Shown: in pieces, positions 11,922 to 21,270 of the stretch
How positions within the stretch are numbered: position 1 is the first letter of the stretch
Layout: each line of letters begins with the position of its first letter
Assembly (NCBI RefSeq): GCF_031143425.1
Contig: NC_090440.1
Coordinates: 1,269,001,123-1,269,065,122 of the forward strand
DNA: 64,000 nt
Reading direction: 5' to 3'
From: Pleurodeles waltl
Taxonomy: Eukaryota; Chordata; Amphibia; Caudata; Salamandridae
Position numbers and translations under genes: made by a program
The notes under the pieces: model-generated
Database searches by the model: none
What the model was told of the DNA's origin: nothing
Seen by the model: the letters and a program-made list of their open reading frames with translations, nothing else

Positions 11922-13455
11922 CTGGGTGTCATCTGCGTAGGAGAGGATAGTGATTCCGTGTAATCGGAGGATGTTGGCTAGGGGGATCATGTAAATGTTG
12001 AAGAGTGTGGGGATGAGAGAGGACCATTGGGGGACTCCGCAGATGATCTTGGTGGTGGTGGAGTGGAAAGGTGGGAGGCGGAATCTCTGGGTCCGGTCAG
12101 TGAGGTAGGAGGTGAGCCAGTCTAAGGCTTTGTGGCGAATTCCTATGTTGTGGAGGCGTGTGCGGAGTGTGTGGTGGCAGACAGTGTCAAAGGCTCAGGA
12201 GAGGTCTAGAAGGATGAGTGCGACGGTCTCGCCTTTGTCGACTTTGGTCCTAATGCCGTCAGTGCATGCGATGAGGGCGGTTTCCGTGCTGTGGTTCTTG
12301 CGGAACCCGGATTGTGAGGGGTCAAGAGTGTTGTTTTCTTCGAGGTAGTGGGATAGGCTGGTGTTGACTAGTTTCTCGGCAATCTTGGCGGGGAAGGGGA
12401 GGAGGGAGATGGAGCGATAGTTGGAGAAGATCTCTGGGTCGGCTTTGGTTTTTTTTAGGAGAGCGGTGATTTCCGCGTGCTTCCAGAGGTCTGGGTAGGT
12501 GGCGTCGTCAAAGGAGGAGTTGATTATGTCGTGGAGTATGGGGGCGATGGTTGGGCTGGCTTTGTTGTAGATGCGATCGGGCAGGGTTTGGAGGGGGATC
12601 CGGAGCGGATGGAGTTCATGGTTTTTTCAAGTTTCTTCGTGTGTAGTGGGGGCCCAGGTGGTGAGTGTGGTGGGGGATCATGAGTGCGGGTTGAGTTGGG
12701 TGAGTGAGGGGTGTGTGTGGTGGGTGTGTGTGGTTTGAAGCTGTTGTGGATGTCCAGGATTTTGTGGTGGAAGTGGTTGGAGAGGGCGTCACAGAGGGGC
12801 TGTGTGTGTGAAGAATCTATGTTGCTGGCTTTGGGTTTGGCTAGTTCATTAATGATGGTGAAGAGTTCTTTGCTGTTTTGAGAGTTGTTGTCAAGGCGTG
12901 TCTTGTAGTGGTCTCTTTTGGCGGTGCGTATGATTTGGTGATGGGTGCAAATAGTGGCTTTGAGGGTGGAGAAGTTGGTTGTAGAGGGTTCTTGTCACCA
13001 CATTTTCTCCGCTTGCCAGCATTTGAGCTTGGAGTCTTGGAGTTCGGGGGTGAACCATGGGGCATTCTTGATGTTACGGGTGGCGATCTGTTTTCTGAGG
13101 GGGTCTAGTGTGTCTGCGCAGGTGGTGATCCATTTTGAGAGGTTGTGGGATCCTGTATTGGGGTCGTTGGTGTGGAGGGGGGGTTGGGAGCCAGTTGGGA
13201 GTTCAGGTGTTCTGTGGGGATCTTGTCCCACATGTGGTAGGGTGTGGTGTGTTGATGGTGGTGTGTGGGGGGTTTGGCGAAGGAGAAGTGGACGCAGTGG
13301 TGGTCAGTCCAGAGGAGTTCGGTGGTGTGGGTGTAGGCTATGTGTTAGCCTGAGGTGAAAAATGTGTAGAGCGTGTGTCCTGCTGAGTGTGTGGGTGCTG
13401 TGACTAGTTGTTTGAGTCCGAGGTTGGTGAGGTTGTCTATGAGGGATGTTGGTTA
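11922..13455 (-). pseudogene. L2 endonuclease C-terminus, linker and RT palm
   Basis: The minus strand gives, from 13455 downward, the end of the endonuclease (IDNLTNLGLKQLV, then a stop-interrupted WTDHH block). The linker follows, with WFTPELQDSKLKCWQAEK around 13000-13060, then the RT up to the YAD that abuts the inserted LTR at 11922. Stops and shifts divide it into short pieces. Long plus-strand frames across this region are antisense artefacts of its biased base composition. Confidence 0.75.
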
Positions 13456-13598
13456 AAAGAAACCCTATATGGATTAAGCAAACCTTTCAAGGGTGATTTT
13501 ACGTTGGGTAATTGGCGCTCCTCTCAATTTGAACTCACTATTCACTCTCCAAGTGGTGCCTGCTCACTGGGAAATACCTCTATAACCCAGAATAATAC
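13456..13598. other. Left remnant of fragment split by a 3.1-kb LTR-like unit
   Basis: This short piece continues at 16683 once the LTR-like element is removed. It contains CCTATATGGATTAAG (13464-13478), repeated exactly at 17109-17123, which suggests terminal direct repeats of one older element. Confidence 0.4.
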
Positions 13599-16500
13599 TG
13601 TAGGAGGCTGGACTGGCTTGTAGTGAGTACCTAGGGGTACTTGCACCTTGCACCAGGCCCAGTTATCCCTTATTAGTGTATAGGGTGTCTAGCAGCTTAG
13701 GCTGATAGATAATGGTAGCTTAGCAGAGCAGCTTAGGCTGAACTAGGAGACGTGTGAAGCTACTACAGTACCACTTAGTGTCATATGCACAATATCATAA
13801 GAAAACACAATACACAGTTATACTAAAAATAAAGGTACTTTATTTTTATGACAATATGCCAAAGTATCTCAGAGTGTACCCTCAGTGAGAGGATAGGAAA
13901 TATACACAAGATATATATACACAATACCAGAAATATGCAGTATAGTCTTAGAAAACAGTGCAAACAATGTATAGTTACAATAGGATGCAATGGGGACACA
14001 TAGGGATAGGGGCAACACAAACCATATACTCCAAAAGTGGAATGTGAACCACAAATGGACCCCAAACTTATGTGACCTTGTAGAGGGTCACTGGGACTAT
14101 TAGAAAATAGTGAGGGTTAGAAAAATAGCCCACCCCAAGACCCTGAAAAGTGAGTGCAAAGTGCACTAAAGTTCCCCTAAAGACAAAGAAGTCGTGTTAG
14201 AGGAATAATGCAGGAAAGACACAAACCAACAATGCAACAGCGCTGGATTTCCAATCTGGGGTACCTGTGGAACAAGGGGACCAAGTCCAAAAGTCACAAG
14301 CAAGTCGGAGATGGGCAGATGCCCAGGAAATGCCAGCTGCGGGTGCAAAGAAGCTTCGACTGGACTGAAGAAGCTGCGGTTTCTGCAGGAACGCAAAGGG
14401 CTAGAGACTTCCCCTTTGGAGGACGGATCCCTCTTGCCTTGTAGAGTCGTGCAGAAGTGTTTTCCTGCCGAAAGAATGCCAAAAAGCCTTGCTAGCTGCA
14501 AATTGTGCGGTTAGCGTTTTTGGAAGCTGCTGCGGCCCAGGAGGGACCAGGAGGTCGCAAATTGGACCAGGAGGTAGAGGGGACGTCGAGCAAGACAATG
14601 AGCCCTCTTAGCAGCAGGTAGCACCCGGAGGAGTGCCAGTAACAGGCACAACGAGGATGTGTGAAACAGTGCTCTCCCAAAGTTACACAAAGGAGTCCCA
14701 CATCGCCGGAGAACAACTTAGGAGGTCGTGCAATGCAGGTTAGAGTGCCGTGGACCCAGGCTGGACTGTGCACAAAGGATTTCCGCCGGAAGTGCACGGA
14801 GGCCGGAGTAGCTGCAAAAGTCACGGTTCCCAGCAATGCAGTCTAGCGAGGTGAGGCAAGGACTTACCTCCACCAAACTTGGACTGAAGAGTCACTGGAC
14901 TGTGGGGGCCACTTGGACAGAGTTGCTGGATTCGAGGGACCTCGCTCGTCGTGCTGAGAGGAGACCCAAGGGACCGGTAATGCAGCTTTTTGGTGCCTGC
15001 GGTTGCAGGGGGAAGATTCCGTCAACCCACGGGAGATTTCTTCGGAGCTTCTAGGGCAGAGAGGAGGCAGACTACCCCCACAGCATGCACCACCAGGAAA
15101 ACAGTCGAGAAGGCGGCAGGATCAGCGTTACAGAGTTGCAGTAGTCGTCTTTGCTACTATGTTGCAGGTTTGCAGGCTTCCAGCGCGGTCAGCAGTCGAT
15201 TCCTTGGCAGAAGGTGAAGAGAGAGATGCAGAGGAACTCGGATGAGCTCTTGCATTCGTTATCTAAGGAATCCCAAGAGACAGAGACCCTAAATAGCCAG
15301 AAAAGAGGGTTTGGCTACCTAGGAGAGAGGATAGGCTAGCAACACCTGAAGGAGCCTATCACAAGGAGTCTCTGACGTCACCTGGTGGCACTGGCCACTC
15401 AGAGCAGTCCAGTGTGCCAGCAGCACCTCTGTTTCCAAGATGGCAGAGGTCTGGAGCACACTGGAGGAGCTCTGGACACCTCCCAGGGGAGGTGCAGGTC
15501 AGGGGAGTGGTCACTCCCCTTTCCTTTGTCCAGTTTCGCGCCAGAGCAGGGCTAAGGGGTCCCCTGAACCGGTGTAGACTGGCTTATGCAGAATTGGGCA
15601 CATCTGTGCCCAAGAAAGCATTTCCAGAGGCTGGGGGAGGCTACTCCTCCCCTGCCTTCACACCATTTTCCAAAGGGAGAGGGTGTAACACCCTCTCTCA
15701 GAGGAAGTCCTTTGTTCTGCCATCCTGGGCCAGGCCTGGCTGGACCCCAGGAGGGCAGCTGCCTGTCTGAGGGGTTGGCAGCAGCAGCAGCTGCAGTGAA
15801 ACCCCGGGAAAAGCAGTTTGGCAGTACCAGGGTCTGTGCTACAGACCACTGGGATCATGGGATTGTGCCAACTATGCCAGGATGGTATAGAGGGGGCAAT
15901 TCCATGATCATAGACATATTACATGGCCATATTCGGAGTTACCATTGTGAAGCTACATATAGGTAGTGACCTATATGTAGTGCACGCGTATAATGGTGTC
16001 CCCGCACTCACAAAGTCCGGGGAATTGGCCCTGAACAATGTGGGGGCACCTTGGCTAGTGCCAGGGTGCCCTCACACTAAGTAACTTAGCACCCAACCTT
16101 TACCAGGTAAAGGTTAGACATATAGGTGACTTATAAGTTACTTAAGTGCAGTGTAAAATGGCTGTGAAATAACGTGTGCGTTATTTCACTCAGGCTGCAG
16201 TGGCAGGCCTGTGTAAGAATTGTCAGAGCTCCCTATGGGTGGCAAAAGAAATGCTGCAGCCCATAGGGATCTCCTGGAACCCCAATACCCTGGGTACCTC
16301 AGTACCATATACTAGGGAATTATAAGGGTGTTCCAGTAAGCCAATGTAAATTGGTAAAATTGGTCACTAGCCTGTTAGTGACAATTTGTAAAGAGAGAGC
16401 ATAACCACTGAGGTTCTGGTTAGCAGAGCCTCAGTGATACAGTTAGGCATCACACAGGGAGCACATACCTTTAGGTCACAAACTTATGAGCACTGGGGTC

Positions 16501-16677
16501 CTGACTAGCAGGGTCCCAGTGACACATAACAAACATACTGAAAACATAGGGTTTTCACTATGAGCACTGGGCCCTGGCAAGCAGGATACCAGTGAGACAG
16601 TGAAAACACCCTGACATACACTCACAAACAGGCCCAAAGTGGGGGTAACAAGGCTAGAAAGAGGCTACTTTCTCACA
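13599..16677 (+). mobile_element. Large LTR-like element TGTAGGAGGC...TCTCACA, duplication AATAC
   Basis: The unit begins TGTAGGAGGCTGG and ends CTACTTTCTCACA. AATAC is present on both sides (13594-13598, 16678-16682), giving TG...CA ends and a 5-bp duplication. No second LTR, PBS or protein domain is visible in 3079 bp, so this is either a very long solo LTR or a large non-autonomous derivative. An AATAAA lies near 13830. Three diverged copies of a CACTGGG..CTGG..AGCAGG..CCAGTGA unit sit near its right end (about 16404-16600). The start resembles that of the 5318-7075 unit. Confidence 0.65.
16404..16600. repeat. Three tandem copies of a CACTG..AGCAGG..CAGTGA unit
   Basis: Three imperfect units about 75-80 bp apart each contain an inverted pair, CACTG(A/G)GG and CC(T/C)CAGTGA-like, around a central (T/C)AGCAG. 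They lie close to the 3' end of the large LTR-like element. A single related unit occurs at the end of the 5318-7075 element. Confidence 0.55.
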
Positions 16678-16682
16678 AATAC

Positions 16683-17208
16683 CTTGTACTGTTATTCCAA
16701 ATACTAAAATCGCGCGGCACTTCACAATAATCATATCACAAATAATTTTGCAATGTGTCCATAAATCACATATTATTCCATAGGTTCAACATTAATGTTC
16801 TTTATTCTTCTTTGAAGTTCTTGTGTCCAAATTGTTCACAACATTGTCCCTTCATACCCTCCCAATCAACACGTGTTTCGTCTGGGGAATGCCCCTTGAC
16901 TTCATCAGGACTTTCTCATTTTTTAAATAAACCACCTCAAACAGATAGATCTGTATTTAGCTGGTGAACCGTCACTAAAGGTTTCTGTCCCAATGTGTAA
17001 TCTTTCTCTGTGTATTGCGAGTGCTAAATTTCAGATGCCCCTAGTGTAGAGGGAGCGTATCCTGCTATCGGTAATCCAACACGCAGCATGTACTACGGCA
17101 AATTCTATCCTATATGGATTAAGGGATTAAAAAAATGATCAGTGGTGAGTTAAACAGTTCTTGTGTGGTGTTCTCGTCCATGATTTAAAATATTGCAGAG
17201 CAAATAAA
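16683..17208 (-). mobile_element. Fragment with hammerhead-like motif, possibly Penelope-type
   Basis: No protein domain is seen. The minus strand carries a hammerhead-like core (listed separately), which is known from the terminal repeats of Penelope-like retroelements. A 15-bp exact direct repeat (13464-13478 and 17109-17123) would fit flanking repeats of such an element, later split by the 13599-16677 insertion. The assignment rests only on these two clues. Confidence 0.35.
16864..16912 (-). ncRNA. Hammerhead-ribozyme-like sequence
   Basis: On the minus strand CTGATGA (16908-16902) is followed by a stem (GUC/GAC plus GGGG/CCCC closed by CAUU) and then GAAA (16879-16876). A 2-bp helix III with loop ACGU leads to a GUU cleavage triplet ending at 16868. 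A 4-bp helix I with one G-U pair can form between 16909-16912 and 16864-16867. Every element of a minimal type I hammerhead is thus present in order. There is one extra A between the CUGAUGA core and stem II, so self-cleavage is uncertain. Confidence 0.5.
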
Positions 17209-17538
17209 GGCCCAGATTCTCAAAGGTTTAGTGTCAGTTTAGCATTGCTTTTTAAATGCTAAACCGACACTAAACTTTTTTTGGCATTAATAAAGCAACA
17301 CAAATAGGTGATTGCGTTGGTTTGTTTGGCAAAGTAATGCAAAGCAGCATGAAACACTGCTTTGCATTAATTTGTGTCAAGGGTGTGTTCCATGGGTGGT
17401 AAATGGGCGTTCCTGTGCTACCACCCATGTTTTTTGCGAGAGCACCATATGCACATAGAAATGCAACACTCCTCCCCTTACCCTAGTGCAGGCTCTGTTT
17501 TCAGCTGCCGTGTGCCATGCACACACCTTAGTGTCATA
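17209..17538. mobile_element. MITE-like unit starting GGCCCAGATTCTCAAAGG
   Basis: The start resembles other GGCCC-ended MITEs in the window. Just inside it a long hairpin (GTTTAGTGTC...GACACTAAAC, about 17228-17277) and further short inverted repeats around AATGCAAAG are visible. The right end and any target duplication are not resolved. Confidence 0.4.
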
Positions 17539-17904
17539 GGGCCAGATGTAGCAACCGTATTGCAAGGCGCAAACTGCGAAATTCGCAGTTTTGCGCCATG
17601 CAAAACGGGCATCGCGATGCACATTCCCATTTTACGACTCGCAAAATGGGAATGTGACTCGCAAATAGGAAGGGGTGTTCCCTTCCTATTTGCGATTCGC
17701 ACCGGGATGCAGAATTGCTTTGTGACCGCGATCGCACAGCAATTCGCAGTTAGCACCCATGTCAAGTGGGTGCTAACTCATTCACAAAAGTGAATGTCGC
17801 CAAAACTATTTTTTCAGAGCAGGCAGTGGTCCAATGGACCACTGCCTACTCTGAAAAAATGAAACCAAATGGTTTCATTTTTTCATTTGTATTGCAACTC
17901 GTTT
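17539..17904. mobile_element. Truncated palindromic MITE, GGGCCAGATGTAGCAACC end
   Basis: It starts GGGCCAGATGTAGCAACC and is built of successive hairpins, for example around AAACTGCGAAATTCGCAGTTT, CCCATTTT...AAAATGGG and CAGTGGTCCAATGGACCACTG. The matching right terminus is missing: at 17904 the element stops and the ERV-1 LTR begins part-way through. The break marks a deletion or recombination joining the two. Confidence 0.55.
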
Positions 17905-19037
17905 TCGGTCAGTATAACAAGATTTCAATTTAGCATGGTGCATAAGATGAAAAACCTCAACTAACCTCTAATTAGCATTGGCATGTGGGGCTTCATGCAA
18001 AACAAATTTAGTCAACACAAATTTAGAAAACTTCTAGCTTGGGCCCTATCAAAATAAGAAGTTGGTACCTAGGAAGGAAAACTTAATGCATAATACAATT
18101 ATCCTTTCATATTTACCAAATACAATCAGCATTCAAGAAAAGTCTTCGTCCTTCAGGTATCGGTTCGATCAGCATGGGGCAGATTTCAAAGGGGCAAAGT
18201 TAAAGCAAGTTTTCCTTGCTGCAGCAAGGAGAATGGGGCAAAAGTTACTGCATGGGCAGGATGGGGCAGCTTTAAAGTTAAAGTCTCTAGGGTGAGAATT
18301 CTTTAAAGTCTCTTTCTCTGCGACAGAGAAAAGGCATTGGAGGGTCGTTCAAGATGGCTTCTTGAATCAGGCTTCAAAATGGCATCAAAGAAAATGGCTG
18401 ACTTCTCTTTGTCCGATGGGTTTAAATAAGAAACATTCCAAATTCTTCAGGGTCTTCCATTGGAGGGTTCATAGGGTGGCTTCCTTTTGACCAATGAATA
18501 GTGTCTCTCTCTTAGCACCCATTTATGCATAAGGTGTCCTTGGGGCCTTGGAACACAAGTTGAAAAAAAGTTTGCCAATTATTTCGGTATCAGTGCTTTT
18601 ATTGTCCGCACCTGCAGAAACTGACTTTGCTTTAAAGGGATTAAACCAGCCTAGCACGAAACCTTGAGAGAAGTGTATTAGTCATCTCTACTGGAAAAAT
18701 ACAGCCTTAAAGTAAAATAATATGTCTTTGTTAATACAAGTGAAAACCACGCAGTTAAAGTTGAGACCAGGCAACTAGGCCAAAGCCTCTGCTAAATTTA
18801 AGCTAAGCATATAACAGTTTCAACAAGAAAATCATAGAATACATTTGCAATTATGATGGATTACTACATTTGTCAATTCTTCATGATTATTTAAGCCCGT
18901 TTACAATAATGGCGAACTACCCTGTGGGCACAATTTCCCACGTACATTATTTTTCTTTGCTAAAATCACACTACCTTATACGATTTTGGTTTCATGATAT
19001 ATGAATATTTGTTAGTCCTTCTTTTTCTGTGTGATCA
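17905..19037 (-). repeat. ERV-1 3' LTR lacking its R/U5 end
   Basis: The 1133 bp align with 30512-31628 of the 5' LTR. The outer 451 bp, which in the 5' LTR hold both AATAAA signals and the U5 end, are absent, so this copy could not polyadenylate the transcript normally. It has a 16-bp insertion near 18205-18225 relative to the other LTR. The inner end is fixed by ...ATCA at 19037 next to the purine tract. Confidence 0.9.
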
Positions 19038-19049
19038 ATCCCTCCTCTG
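19038..19049 (-). promoter_or_regulatory. ERV-1 polypurine tract
   Basis: The minus strand reads CAGAGGAGGGAT directly before the TG that opens the 3' LTR. The same CAGAGGAGG tract occupies the matching position in ERV-2 (41928-41939). It would prime plus-strand DNA synthesis. Confidence 0.85.
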
Positions 19050-19110
19050 ATGACTAATTATGTCATCACATCAAATCTTCCCACAAATTTTATTCCATTA
19101 AAATTCTGTT

Positions 19111-19647
19111 TTAGTAATTTGGCACTTCAGTCATTTCCCTCTTCCTTTTTGTTCCCTTTGATTTTTCTCTGTATATTTCCATCATTTTATTTTGCTCTTT
19201 CTCTTCTGTTTTCCTTTTGTTTCTTGTTTTCAATATTTTAATAGCTTTCCATATTCCCCAAATACCTAATAAGCAAATTAATGTTATTAATATTCCTTTT
19301 ACTATTTTCAGTAATAGTCCATTCCAAATGTTGCTGAGCCAATTTACCACAGAAGCAAATCCTTTTCCAACCTTCTCCCATACTCCTGGTTCTTTCAGTT
19401 CCTTCAAATCTGTACTTTCGTTAGTTAAATTTGTAAGCATTTTCCTAATTTGCCCACTGTTGTCTGTAATATAAGAACAACAGTGACGTGCACTAAGCAT
19501 TTTGCAAACGCCGCCGTCCTTTGCTAAAAGAATGTCTAAAGCAAGCCAATTTTGAAGAGTCATAGCTCTTTCTGCAGCAAGTTCAGCATCCATCAGGATT
19601 ATAGCTCCTGAGAACTTTGTCAACATGTTATCCACAATAGTAGACAA
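19111..19647 (-). pseudogene. env: ERV-1 env, transmembrane subunit part
   Basis: This is the fusion (TM) half of a retroviral envelope. Visible features are a heptad-like helical region in residues 1-45, the immunosuppressive-domain position LQNWLALDILLAKDGG (31-46), and a Cys at 48 with a CC pair at 56-57. That is C-x7-CC, one residue longer than the usual C-x6-CC of gamma-type Env. A membrane anchor at about 111-138 precedes a Lys/Arg/Glu-rich cytoplasmic tail. An in-frame stop at 19651-19653 separates it from the preceding part, so Env cannot be made whole from this copy. Confidence 0.85.
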
Positions 19648-19650
19648 CTT

Positions 19651-20757
19651 TCATATTTTAATTGAATTCAATATGACTCCTACTGAAGGAATCATTGCTC
19701 CAAATATATCTCCTACCACACCAGAAGCTGTCTCCCTTTTCTGAACATGATGTGATTCAGGCAGCTTTGGAAAATTCTTTAAGTCGTCTAATTGATAAAT
19801 CTTTGGAAATACTATTCCCAAATAACATCTCCCACACAATCCCTTTGGAAGACGATAATAGGCGTTAAGTCCACAAATATAATATATCCCTGGAATAACT
19901 GGGTTTTGTCCATTCAGCATGAACGTCCACTTAGCTTGAAACAAAAAGGTATGTTTACATTCACTTGTTCCCACAAAGATTGTGTCATAATATGATTTAG
20001 GTCTATGTACACAAAGCCTCCCTACGTGTATTGCATCTAAAGCTATTTTCCCTTGTGTCTTTATCGCGGCAAAAGCATCGTTATCTACAGATGTCCTTTT
20101 GTGTAATTCCCTTTCTAAGTTCTCCTTCCCCACCTTCCTCCTATCGTCAGTGTGATCTAAAAAACTTTTCTCTATCGGTGAAAGCAAGCATGTAAGGTTT
20201 TCTCTGTGAGCGTAAGCTGTGTGAAAAGGTGACAATGGCTCAAAGAAACCCCTAACTAACTTTATATAATAATCTCTTGCTATTTTACTCAGGTACTCAA
20301 TTATGGGGACATATGCAAATACAACATCATGATTGAAATAAAAGTAGTGAATATACTCCTGGCCATAAAATCTGGTCATTAATAAACTACATGAAATTCC
20401 ATATGTAAGAGGCATGCTATGATATGTCACTCCTTCTTTTACTGAGGTAGGTATTTGTGTGCACACATAACAATCTTTCGCATTCATTGTCTCAACATAC
20501 TCATTCAGCAAGCGATAGAAAACGTTAGAGGATAATTCTTTCTTGTCATGTAAGTATTTCTCATCTTGTTCGAGCTTCTGCAAAGGAGTTAATTCAGTAG
20601 TAGGTTTAGAAGTAGAAGCATCATTCGCGTCTCCTTCGTTCTTTCCATGCATTCCAAGAACTATTGCTATAATTATTAGTACACATGCAGTTATTAGACC
20701 TATACACACATATTTACAACATTTCATTTTGTGTCCTTTTGTAGTGTAGCCTGTCAT
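19651..20757 (-). pseudogene. env: ERV-1 env, surface subunit and start of TM
   Basis: An open frame of 368 codons from an ATG encodes the surface part. A hydrophobic segment at residues 16-35 acts as signal peptide or anchor. CYVC (96-99) matches the CXXC isomerase-type motif by which gamma-type surface subunits form a disulfide with TM. A short basic site (QKR, 339-341) precedes a Gly/Ala/Val-rich stretch likely to be the fusion peptide, after which the in-frame stop ends the frame. The surface part is small, about 340 residues. ERV-2 carries a diverged copy split by a MITE. Confidence 0.85.
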
Positions 20758-20809
20758 GATCTATATAGAATCAGAAAGTTGAAGACACTTTATCAAATCA
20801 AATTTGCAG

Positions 20810-20810
<1 letters not shown>

Positions 20811-20857
<47 letters not shown>
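20811..20857. repeat. (TA)n microsatellite upstream of ERV-1 env
   Basis: An almost pure TA run with a single G interruption lies about 55-100 bases upstream of the env ATG on the minus strand. The matching place in ERV-2 (about 44160-44220) has no such repeat, so it expanded in this copy. Confidence 0.9.
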
Positions 20858-20860
<3 letters not shown>

Positions 20861-21009
20861 TGAACGAGTTCAATGTTCACACGGTTATCTTTAGCAGCTT
20901 AGTCTCAAAATCGGTTTCAAAGTCAATCAAGTTAGCAATGTCTTATCCGGTTTAAAGTCAATCAGGTTGTCAATGTCTTATTCGGTAATGTTTCATGGAC
21001 TTTCACTTT

Positions 21010-21270
21010 TCAGGTACCAAAATGTCGTTCTGCTTCTTCGTTCTCAAGACTGAGAGATAGGAATTCGTCTGACCAATCGTTAGTGGCTATATATGCCAAC
21101 TCCGGACCAGAATATCTTCTGCTCAGTATTCTTTTCCTTTTCAATTTTGCATCTCCTTTTGATTCTCTCTCGCTGGTGCCTTGTTCCTTGGCTGGGTCTT
21201 TCTCTTCACTTGGTGTTGTTATTGAAACAGACACTTCTTTTCTTTTCTCTTTCAACTTTGGCCCTTCACT
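21010..21270 (-). pseudogene. ERV-1 conserved block between pol and env
   Basis: After the stop that ends the integrase frame (21271-21273) the same frame stays open for over 80 codons. It is Lys/Glu/Ser-rich and contains KLKRKRILSRRY then a segment ending in YIATNDWSDEF. ERV-2 encodes a recognisably similar block just past 44557. Conservation between two diverged copies suggests a real coding segment, perhaps the pol C-terminus, an Env leader or a small accessory protein. I recognise no family. Confidence 0.5.

Larger units (their letters stand above)
10258..13455 (-). mobile_element. 5'-truncated L2-type LINE, minus strand
   Basis: Read on the minus strand, this begins inside the endonuclease near 13455 and runs through linker, RT and the C-terminal block to a 3' end made of TTGA/ATTGA repeats at 10258-10277. 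The 3' end just follows a GCGCACTTTATAAA-like sequence, nearly the same as that of the full L2 copy ending at 51187. It lacks the start of the endonuclease and all 5' sequence, as expected from incomplete target-primed reverse transcription. A probable solo LTR is embedded at 11160-11921. The frame is broken throughout. Confidence 0.85.

Noticed and set aside
10793..13358. Long plus-strand frames rich in Gly and Val
   Set aside because: They are antisense to a decayed L2 LINE whose protein motifs are clear on the minus strand.
17374..17793. A 139-codon plus-strand frame between MITE-like units
   Set aside because: It crosses a MITE boundary and reads palindromic sequence; both strands are open in the same place.
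19111..20757. A domesticated, syncytin-like env gene
   Set aside because: The frame is interrupted by an in-frame stop, the 3' LTR lacks its polyadenylation signals and nothing suggests selection for function.
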